From NCBI RefSeq assembly GCF_030867095.1, contig NC_081824.1, forward strand, positions 118,986,162-119,050,161: a stretch of 64,000 bases of DNA, in the 5' to 3' direction. Positions 56,277-64,000 of this stretch are shown here, piece after piece (within the stretch, counting starts at the first letter, position 1; every line of letters begins with the position of its first letter). The notes under the pieces were generated by a model. That model saw only the letters and a program-made list of their open reading frames with translations, did not search any database and was not told where the DNA came from. The position numbers and the translations under genes are program-made. The stretch comes from Alligator mississippiensis. Lineage: Eukaryota; Chordata; Crocodylia; Alligatoridae.

Positions 56277-56416
56277 CAGGTTTGCTGGGTGCTTTTGTTT
56301 GCTGACATGAATATACCTGTGTACAACATAGTATGTCATTGAGAGAATGAAGGCTGTCAGAATGATGGGCAGGATATATCCAAATACGACTGTTATGGCA
56401 TGTTCTGCATTTGGGT
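56277..56416 (-). CDS. IL20RA: IL20RA transmembrane exon (exon 6)
   Basis: The exon is 140 bp, bounded by acceptor TTATTAACAG|ACCC and donor AACCTG|GTAAGC. Its first two bases complete the Asp codon begun in exon 5 (ATLK-D-PNAEH, human TLK-D-QSSEF). It encodes the membrane helix AITVVFGYILPIILTAFILS and the juxtamembrane YYVVHRYIHVSKQKHPANL, where RYIHV.K.KHPANL is nearly identical to human. Phases 1 in and 0 out match the mammalian gene structure. It lies between the two copies of the duplicated intron segment. Confidence 0.96.
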
Positions 56417-56988
56417 CTGTTAATAAAACAACAGATTGCATTATGTTGCTTATTTATAAATCTCTTCATTAGTCACAGGTACCCACTGCATTTGCTGTTC
56501 GACTGTGCAATCTGAATGTACTGGATCTACGATTCCTAGCATTTGCTGGGGATTAAAAAGGTGACATTCTATAGTCCAACAAGAAATTAAAAAAAAACAA
56601 ACTAAAAAAACCCCTCAAAAACCCCACAGAGCCACTAGGATTGTACTGAGATTTTTGTGCAGCTAGGGGTGCCCAGGGGAAACAGCCTGCTGTCACAGTC
56701 CTTTCAGGTGCGCCTCAGTCAGTAGGGCGAGGGCTATTCTGCAGGCAGGGGAAAAACATTTGGGGATTTTCATTAGCTGCAAAATGGATTAAAATCTTGT
56801 GGGTGAGAAAAAGAGGAAGAGATTATTTTAGTTTTCCAGTCCAAAAAAAAGTGTTCCTTTCTTTTGGCATCCTAAGAAATTATTTGCTGGTACCCTGTCC
56901 TAGAGATGTCCTTGTTTGATCCAGGCGTAACAGTTTCAAAATTAAATCTAAATTCCGTTCTCTGAATATTATGCTGAATGGTACATAC
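56417..56988 (-). other. IL20RA: IL20RA intron 5
   Basis: A short phase-1 intron of 572 bp from donor CTGAAAG|GTATGT to acceptor TTAACAG. No repeat is recognised in it. Confidence 0.9.
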
Positions 56989-57133
56989 CTTTCAGAGTTG
57001 CAATGCAACTTTCTTCTGAAAATCCACTAAACAAACGAGGTATTCGAACATGTGTCTGCACGCTGATGCAGTAAACTGTATTGGATTCTAACCTGGGCAC
57101 AATCAACGTGTTGCTCTTAATGGAAAACCACCA
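56989..57133 (-). CDS. IL20RA: IL20RA exon 5 (second fibronectin-III domain, C-terminal half)
   Basis: 145 bp, from acceptor CTTTTAG|TGGTGG (phase 0) to donor CTGAAAG|GTATGT (phase 1). It encodes WWFSIKSNTLIVPRLESNTV followed by YCISVQTH and ending EESCIATLK. Human has WSQCVTNHTLVLTWLEPNTLYCVHVESF...EKQCARTLK, so the fold-defining YC...C pair of the class II cytokine-receptor D2 domain is kept. A human cysteine in the first strand (WSQC) is Ser here. Exons 1-4 (signal peptide, D1 and the first half of D2) are not found in the remaining 6.8 kb and must lie beyond the window. Confidence 0.93.
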
Positions 57134-57587
57134 CTAAAAGAAAGAAAATGATATTTTCCATTTAGCTCTTAAATTGACAAGGGATTTCATATTTAAAAAG
57201 ATATAAAAACTAGCCATCTTGGCTGGAGAGACATTCTAACCATTACCACAAGCCGCTTCAAAAAATGTAAATTATTGCCATTTTTCTGAATGTAACCGAA
57301 AACGGCATTTGTTACTAGATCAAATCCTCTATTGATATTTTCTCCTCTCTTCAAGATGGTATACCAGAACAGTAGTATTAGTAATAGTTTATTTACAGCT
57401 TTTGCCAAAACAATACAGTAATATGAATAAAAATTAAATGCAATAAAATAATAACATTTATTAATATATAATTTTTGCTAAAAACATACAGTAAGATAAT
57501 CCATTCTACCAGTTTACACAAAATTAAAACAGAACACAGTGCCTGATAAAATGAATGAGTGCACAACAAAACAGGAAACCGCTATCT

Positions 57588-58400
57588 GATTTTGGCCCTT
57601 ATTTTTTGAGCAATGGTATTAGGCCACAGTAAACTAATTAATGCCACAGTAAAATAGACAGTACTATCTTATGCCAGAGTGATTTACTGCAATTAAACCT
57701 ACACATAGTTGCTGACCATAGACAGCCCAGCCAAATTGTGCCTGGACAGCACAGCCAGCTTAGCCGCAAGGCAGTGCACTTCCGGCATCCTCATGCCCTG
57801 GCCAGCCCCTCTGCTGCCTGATGCCACCACCTGGACCCCCAGGCTTAGTGGCCCTGGTGTAAACTGCACCACCCTGGTTCAAATTGCTGTTGTATAGATG
57901 CTGCTCCTGGGAGTAGTTTACTCCACCTCAAACTGCTCTGAAGTTTATTGCTTTGAATTAATAGCATGTGTAGACGGACCCAATAACTACTGTACAGAAT
58001 TTGGTCGAGACTATTAAACCAATGGAAAAAGGAACTGTAACTTGAACTCAGACTCTTCTCCTTCCTGACCCCGCAACCAATCCCAGGGCAGAATCATTTA
58101 GAAAACTACCATTTTAAGGTGAAGTTCATGCAGACTTCAGTAATATCAGAGGAAGTTGTGGGTAAGTAGATAAAATATACAACAGACTGTCTACAGTACG
58201 GATTCTACAATTAGCTCTACTGCAGACTGTGTTGCTGACCCTGAGACTAACCACTTTGCCTCTATCTACATTCATTTTTACACTTGTAAAATAGATCATA
58301 GCAGTTATCTACTCTGAAGAGTATTTATTTGAGTCTCAATTTGCCCAGCAGTGTTTGAAAATGGATACAAACACGATTTGGCCCTTATTGTTTTGAGCAA
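57588..58400. repeat. Inserted copy of the IL20RA intron 6 segment, flanked by a 25-26 bp direct repeat
   Basis: The copy (57612-58371) matches 53843-54588. Directly outside it, 57588-57613 (GATTTTGGCCCTTATT then TTTTGAGCAA) and 58375-58400 (GATTTGGCCCTTATTG then TTTTGAGCAA) are the same 25-26 bp apart from two single-base length differences. This looks like a target-site duplication, so this copy is the inserted one. Confidence 0.85.
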
Positions 58401-58724
58401 GTAAGGAAAATTAACCTAAGGAGTAAAGAACAAGCTCCAAAGTGTTAGAAGCCAGTTTGAGAAGCCAGTTTGTTTATTTCTTCTTTAATGCAGTATTTAA
58501 AGTTTCCTATTAATAGTGAGATCCATTTTTTTCTTATTTCTTCAAATAACAAACAAGACCACGAACAGTGATTTAAGTCATCTATCTTCTTCCCACAAGA
58601 ATATATTCTGTCTGACACCATCTGCCCATGACAACTGCGGATCTTGTTGGAATAAATCTCAATCTTGTGAGAGATTGATCTTTCATTGTTTGTAGTTCTG
58701 CACCACTAGGCCAAGTGGCTATGT

Positions 58725-59115
58725 CCAGAAAAGCATGGCCATGTGGCCACACACTGCTCATTCAGGTGTTTTCTTGCACTCCTACCTTGCAGCATGGAGC
58801 AGTTTTTTGACCGCAGGAGATCCTGGGGTCAAAAAAACCTGTGCAGAAAAAAAGTGGGGCAGTGCATGTGGTGGCAGTGCGTGCTGCCCAAAACTGGAAT
58901 GCTCCAGCTGCTGGATAGGCTCCCTGCTGCAGGAGTCCTGTAGCTGCAGCTCCCCAAGGCCTCCATCACTCCAGGTAAGGCTGCCGGGGCCAGCATAGTT
59001 GCTGGCCCCAGCATCTCCTACCCCATCCAGGCTGCTGCATGCCAGAGAACACATAGATAGCATGCGTATTCCTAGGGAAACAAACATCCATGCTCATGTA
59101 GATGCAGCCAATGAA
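58725..59115. mobile_element. MITE family A, copy 3
   Basis: It has the ordered motifs of the family: 'GACCGCAGGAGATCCTGGGG', 'CATGTGGTGGCAGTGCGTGC', the internal palindrome ('GGGGCCAGCATAGTTGCTGGCCCC') and the right end 'CATGTAGATGCAGCC'. It is closest to the copy in the SLC35D3 intron. Confidence 0.6.
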
Positions 59116-59499
59116 TACTTTAGTAATCTTAAAAAAATGCTAAATTCAAGACAGTCTCACTGCCAGTATATCTGTCTGCATGATGGCATCTTTAATTTTT
59201 AAATTGATATCTTGTTTATATAGGGGAAATATTGGGTCAGTGACTCTCAGTACATTTCCCAGGCCATTGTCTGAAGGAGAATATAGATGTTATTTAACCA
59301 TAATACCAGGGTTTCTTTGGCAAAAGAAAGGCTGCTAGAAGACACTTCTTAGGGTATCTCATAGATGTAAAAGATCTAATTTTCAAAGAATAGTTGAAAT
59401 TTCTTAAATGAGCTAAAGCGCTCACATTTATCAATCCAGTTTCAGAGCTGGATATAAGGCTTTCCATATCTCCCCTTACCACCTGTAGAATTAGGCAGA

Positions 59500-61250
59500 G
59501 ATAAAAGCTGCCTTAAAAAGTAGTTTGAAATCTTTTCAGTTTTGGGGTGGACTATAGGGTCAGCACCCCACGATTCTGCTCCATACAGTAATATGGACTC
59601 TACCTTGGCTCTATAGACCTTTAGTCTTCCAGAACTGCTTTTCTGCCATTCTTATTGTAAGAAGGTAAAACTCCACCTAAAGCTCGTTTTGCTCCACTAT
59701 TTATATTTTCAGTGTGCTTATTCCAGCTCAGATTTTTGTTCAAATAGATTCAGAGGTTTTTAAAAGAAGACACCACCTCTAGCTTTTTTTCTATAAAAAA
59801 CAAACTTGTTTCCCACTTTCATTCCCCAAAACCAATAACTTAGTGCAATAGTGCTGAAAAAGCACTTAATAACTTTTGGAGGTCTATTTGTGATTATGAC
59901 ATTATTAACACATCACTGGCATCAAGCAAGACAGGGTTAGAATAATTCAAAATCATGGGTGCATAGAACTGATTCTCTATTAGTGTTTGGTTTTAGATTG
60001 TTCAGAAGTAGCAAAGCAAGAAACATCCTTGTCATACCCCTCTCTTAGTTGGGAAGCTATTGGATAGGATGCTGCCAACCTTGTAGCACACCCTAGATTA
60101 GGGATGGGCCAAATGACAGATCTGGCTGGTGGCCAGACTCCATTTCCCAGCAGCCCCAGCCTGCATCCCTGTGACTGGTTTCCATAGAGGCCCCAGGAAG
60201 GGCAACACTGTGACAGCGCAGGGCCAAGTTTCCCCATGGAGGCCGGTCCTAGCAACACTAGTAGGGCATGTGGCTGAGCGGGGAGCTGCTTTGGGGCCGG
60301 GATCCTGCAGTGGTGACAACACGGTCCAGAGCCAGGGCAGAGCCACAATCCACTGCCTGCATGCTCTTGCCCAGGATGTGCAGGCAGCAGATTGCAGCTC
60401 TGCCCCAGCTCCAGACCATGGTGTCACCACTGCAAGATCCCAGTCCCAGAGCAGCTCCCTGCCCAGCCAGCGCTGCTAGCATGGAAAACCTGGCCCCATG
60501 CTGTCAAGGCACTGCTGGCCCCGGGGTCTCTATGGAAACCAGCCACAGTGATGTGGGCAGAGGCTGCTGGGAAATGGAGTCCATTGCAGGCCCAATCCAG
60601 CCACACTTTACCCACCCCTGCCCTAGATGTTGTATTTGAATCATAAGTAATGATTAATTGCAAGAGAGCTTTATGCATTAATGTTATTTCCAGTTTCTTC
60701 CATAATTTTAATCTGTTTATAGAGTCAAAAGCTCTCTTGAGATCTATGAAGGCTACATACAAATGATTATGTCTTTTTACTATTCATTATTTCTAAATAA
60801 TGCAACACCGAGCAATAGTTTGTGCATGAATAGCTTCCTCTAAAACCAGCCTGCTCCAGTCCCAAAATATTATTTTTAGAAATCCAGGTCTAAAGATGGA
60901 AAAGTAAATGTCCCCCCCATGTATTATGGCAGGAATACATTTGGCAGTACTGACCTACTAATACGTCAATATTGATGAAGGCTCTCATCACCATTTTTTA
61001 AAATTGGGACTATTATATTTTCATTCCAATGCTTTCTAAAATAATTATATTAAAAATGTTGGTCAAAACTGGACACTACCAGTCAATACCTTCCTTGAAG
61101 ATTTCTGGGGAAAGAAAAATCAAGGCCTTTCCATTTCTCAATAAGTATATAAATTAGATTGAGGTGAGATAATGATCTGCTTTAGCTTAACAGATAAAAT
61201 TTCCTTCAGCAAGAAGCCACCAATATTTCCTTCACCGTCTATGAGTAAGT
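59500..61250 (-). mobile_element. LINE (non-LTR retrotransposon) reverse-transcriptase fragment
   Basis: The - strand contains reverse-transcriptase pieces in the right order: EQAGFRGSYSCTNYCSVLHY (about 60845-60785), YVAFIDLKRAFDSINRLKLW (about 60760-60700), FPTKRGVRQGCFLAP (about 60045-60000), LSWNKHT...GAKRALGGVLP (about 59735-59660), and 'ILLYGAESWG' (about 59600-59570). The frame shifts several times and stops occur, so it is dead. A hAT element interrupts it at 60099-60620. The clade is not certain; it is not the CR1 type seen elsewhere in the window. Confidence 0.75.
60099..60620. mobile_element. hAT non-autonomous element inserted in the LINE, perfect 8-bp duplication
   Basis: The ends are TAGGGATGGGCCAAA and its rough inverse TTTACCCACCCCTG. 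The exact 8-bp duplication CCCTAGAT lies at 60091-60098 and 60621-60628. The 522-bp interior is GC-rich and internally symmetric: 'GACTCCATTTCCCAGCAGCC' on the left and 'GCTGCTGGGAAATGGAGTCC' on the right are inverse. Confidence 0.88.
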
Positions 61251-61561
61251 TGTTAAACTTCTTTTTTTTTTTTTTAAATGAGACCCATATACCTTCAGGA
61301 AGGTATGTGCCAGAATTAAGCTAAATTTTTTTTGTCCCTTTGACTATAATTTTTAAAAATGTTTGTTATCATTATTTTTCCCTGTCGCTCCCAGTTTCTC
61401 CCATAGCCTCATTTGATATTGTTTCGCCTTTCTGTCTACTAACAACAATACTATTGACTAGTTCCCATTATGAAAAGGGAAGAACCTGGGACATTACTAG
61501 CACTTATGCTCAGAAGGACATTGTGAGACACAAACAGCACCACCCTGGCCTTCCTCTAGAG

Positions 61562-62563
61562 CAGTGGTTTTCAACCTGTTTTGTACCAGGACCCATTTGT
61601 AAAGATCAATGGCCAGTCCTGACCCACAGTCCCCTGGCCCTGCCAGTGCCTCTCACTCCTGACCCATAGCCCCTTGGCCTTGCTGGTGCCCCTCACTCCC
61701 AAGACACTGACCCCCTGGCCCTGTCGGTGCCCTCGCTCCTGATCCACAGTTCCCTGCTCTCCCGGGTCATGCTGGTGTCCCTCACTCCCAACCTGAAGTC
61801 CCCTGCCTCCTCCCAGTCCTGCTAGAAGGTGCCCCAGTTACCCCCATCCCACTTGGGCCAGAGCATGTTGTCTGCAGCAGCTCTGGCTCATGCGGGAGGT
61901 AGCAGAGCAAGTCTGGCCCCAGCACAGGCTGGAGGGAGAAGGCGGAGAGGCCTGTGGCACTCTACCCTGCCCTGGGCTGGGGCTCATGCACTGTGCCAGG
62001 CAGCCTGGTCACAGCTCCTCCTGTCCCCCAAGCAGCGTTTCCCAGTTGCCCTGCCCCTCCAAGTATGGGCACTGGTGATGCTGGCCTAGCCATGCAGCTC
62101 CCTGCTGCCCCGAAGGATCTCCCAGAGCCGACTTCCCCTACTGGAGAGGCAGGCACATTTCCCCTCCCTACCCCTGCCCTGATGCAGCCTCAGTGCCCAG
62201 TCACCTTCCTCCAGTGCTGGCAGGCACCTGCCTCCCCCCTCCCCCGCTTACACCCATCCCCACACAATTCCCAAGCCCTGGACCTCCAATTCCCACTCCC
62301 CATACACTTACCTGCATCCAAGCTGCTGGGGCTGCTCCCATGACCCTGCCTGGCTGCATGCTGCCCACATGCATGTGCACATGCAGATGCATGTGGGCCC
62401 ACTGCCTCCAAATCGCTGCAAGCAGCTCCTTGCAGGCTGGAAGGCTGACAGCTTTCAAGGGGAAACCTGTGGTTTTCTGCATTTTTCTGGGACTTGCTCA
62501 TGACCCTTTCAAATATTCTTGCGACCCACTTCTGGGTTATGACCAATGGGTGGAGAAACACTG
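61562..62563. mobile_element. 1-kb hAT element with internal minisatellite
   Basis: It starts CAGTGGTTTTCAACC and ends GGAGAAACACTG, flanked by CTCTAGAG (61554-61561) and TTCTAGAG (62564-62571), matching 7 of 8. An internal array of about four 40-50 bp units ('CTGACCCACAGTCCCCTGGCC' type) spans about 61617-61800. The rest is C-rich. No transposase is recognisable, so it is non-autonomous. Confidence 0.82.
61617..61800 (+). repeat. 40-50 bp minisatellite inside the hAT element
   Basis: About four units of the form 'CTGACCCACAGTCCCCTGGC' plus 'CTGCCAGTGCCTCTCACTC', with variable length. They lie wholly inside the element at 61562-62563. Confidence 0.7.
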
Positions 62564-62605
62564 TTCTAGAGGCTAGGCTAACAAGATCCAATAGAGCTGT
62601 GATTA

Positions 62606-62883
62606 CCATATTTTCTTGCATACAACATGTACCAGAATAAAATAAGCATCTTATTTTTGAAAGGGAGAATGATGTAAAAATGATCTTTTCTTATAGTAAG
62701 TAACTGAGAAAGCTGGGCCTGCTCATTGGTCTGCTCCCTGTGAGTTTCATGCAGATTTTATTTTTACTTTTACCAGTAATTGGCAGAAACTGTTTTTACT
62801 GTATTTCTTACATATAATGCATACTACCATTTTTAGGATCGGCTTTTTGTGATAAAGTCTGTATTGTATGTGGAAAAATATGG
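62606..62883. mobile_element. TA-flanked MITE (Tc1/mariner-type)
   Basis: The left end CCATATTTTCTTGCATACAA and the right end, whose inverse reads CCATATTTTTCCACATACAA, match at most positions. Both are flanked by TA (62604-62605 and 62884-62885). 278 bp, non-coding. Confidence 0.65.
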
Positions 62884-63683
62884 TAATTTCTATTTTTAGA
62901 TGATGTATTGTGGTCATTCCTGCTTAGGTTAGAGCTAATGTGTTTTACCTTTGCCTTAATCAGGCCCTGCTATTTCTCTCTTTGTGGTTGGAAAGAACAA
63001 CCACTATTGAATAATACTGGTGAAGTCCTGCTACATTAGCAAAGAAAGATAGGACTTCACAAGAGAAACAGCTGCCAAGAATATCTATACACAGTTCACT
63101 TGTAATATCTATGCATCTTTTATTAATTATATAGAAACAGCAACATATTAATAGGGTAATATAAAGGTCAGCTAGAGTATTCATGAGTAAAGGAGAGTGA
63201 ATCATGTAGGACATCTCAGTAAAATTCTTAGGCTGCACCCTTAATTTTCTACCTGCTACACGCACTACCAAAACCCCATTTAATGCATGTGTTAGTTTTA
63301 CAATATTTTTGCATCAGGATTACATTTTTAATCCTTTCCTGGTAAAATGAGGTGATTCAGGAACTCCCCTTAACTGTATAGATCATGAAGGCAGATTTTA
63401 AAATAATTACGTTTCAAGTATCTCAAAAAAATCTAAAATACATTTTCTAGTTACAAAAGGGCTACTTTTCTTTAAACAGTATTCTGATACTTTTAAAAGC
63501 TTACATCTTGCAAAGTTCAGTTCAAAAGGGGGAAATTCTCCGTGGTATAAAGCCTTATAAGGCTGTGAGAAATTGGACATGACTTAGAAGTAGTTATTAC
63601 TTGTTTATATCTGAACTTCAGAGCACTGTATTTGTGGGGAAGGATGAATACATATTTCCATATCAAGAATCAAGTCACTGAAC

Positions 63684-63748
63684 CCCCGCCCCCAAATTGG
63701 GGACCCCAATCCAATCCAACCCTCCCTCCCCCCCTGCCCCCCCCCCAA
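63684..63748 (+). repeat. C-rich low-complexity tract
   Basis: A run of CCCC-rich sequence interleaved with 'AATCCAA', with several C-runs of 5-10. Simple low-complexity DNA. Confidence 0.7.
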
Positions 63749-64000
63749 TCCAAAACAGCCCAACCTCAGATGCACCTTAGAAAACCTACTCTTTGATCCA
63801 GAAGGTTAGCATTAAGTCCGGTGACCAGGAACAATGAGCAAAGTTCAGATGCAGCCAAATGGATTTGTTTGTTTGCAATACATTACGAAAGTATTGCCAC
63901 CAGATACATGGTGCTATAGAATTCTATTTAAAATACTGGACTATACCCTCCATGTTACTAGTTACAATGCAAGCCCTAGTAAGCCCCAGGTGCAGGTTCA

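Larger units (their letters stand above)
57134..64000 (-). other. IL20RA: IL20RA intron 4, running off the window
   Basis: No class II cytokine-receptor exon (for example a 'GPPEV...ISVVLTAPEKW'-like sequence) is visible on the - strand to the right edge, so the intron exceeds 6.8 kb. It is packed with repeats, listed separately. The parts 57134-57587, 59116-59499 and 62886-64000 show no recognised feature apart from a C-rich stretch at 63684-63748. Confidence 0.75.

Noticed and set aside
62190-62621. 143-codon - strand frame near the right end
   Set aside because: It lies inside the 1-kb hAT element and its flank; no transposase signature, low complexity.
57134-64000. Search for IL20RA exons 1-4
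   Set aside because: No - strand stretch with cytokine-receptor D1/D2 residues and splice sites was found, so none is reported.
1-64000. CRISPR arrays, operons, attachment sites or other prokaryotic features
   Set aside because: The window is vertebrate nuclear DNA with introns, CpG island and LINE/SINE repeats; tandem repeats here are minisatellites without spacer structure.

Overview
This is a vertebrate nuclear window with two recognisable protein-coding genes separated by about 46 kb of repeat-rich DNA. SLC35D3 lies on the + strand (two coding exons, 996-1431 and 3106-3935, complete). IL20RA lies on the - strand; only its last three coding exons are present (exon 5 at 56989-57133, exon 6 at 56277-56416, exon 7 at 51694-52644), and the upstream exons lie beyond the right edge. 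The order and orientation SLC35D3 (+) then IL20RA (-) is the one I recall from human 6q23.3, so the window is a conserved synteny block. All splice junctions are GT-AG with compatible phases and both proteins read open, so the host genes look functional.

The repeats suggest a non-avian reptile, most likely a crocodilian. There are CR1 LINE tails on both strands, Penelope-like fragments carrying the 'GCCGTGTTGGTCTAAG' and 'AAGCTTTCGGG' motifs, many hAT miniature elements with 8-bp target duplications, MITEs ending in 'catgtagatgcacc'-type termini, and old MIR/CORE-type SINEs. I see no Alu, B1 or L1. The species call is inference from repeat style.

Layout. 1-1440: CpG island, promoter and exon 1 of SLC35D3. 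1432-3105: its single coding intron, holding a 33-35 bp minisatellite and a MITE. 3106-3935: exon 2. 3936 to about 6130: candidate 3' UTR with three AATAAA signals. 6.1-51.3 kb: intergenic, made of hAT, pogo-like and piggyBac-like elements, CR1 fragments, a large foldback at 14.68-15.66 kb, a tRNA-Leu(TAA)-like locus followed at once by a CR1 tail (42.8-43.3 kb), and a Penelope-like element with inverted arms (46.74-47.57 kb). 51.35-57.13 kb: the 3' half of IL20RA, whose 3' UTR begins almost directly in a Penelope-like fossil. 57.13-64 kb: IL20RA intron 4, holding an inserted copy of another IL20RA intron segment, a MITE, a LINE with a hAT element inside it, a 1-kb hAT element and a TA-flanked MITE.

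The two genes are neighbours but do not work together. SLC35D3 is an endomembrane multi-pass protein of the nucleotide-sugar-transporter family. IL20RA is the signalling chain of the IL-19/20/24 receptor. I found no convincing new multi-gene system. The most unusual items are structural: the IL20RA intron-to-intron copy flanked by a 25-26 bp direct repeat, the transposon-derived start of the IL20RA 3' UTR, the tRNA-Leu/CR1 junction, and several long foldbacks.
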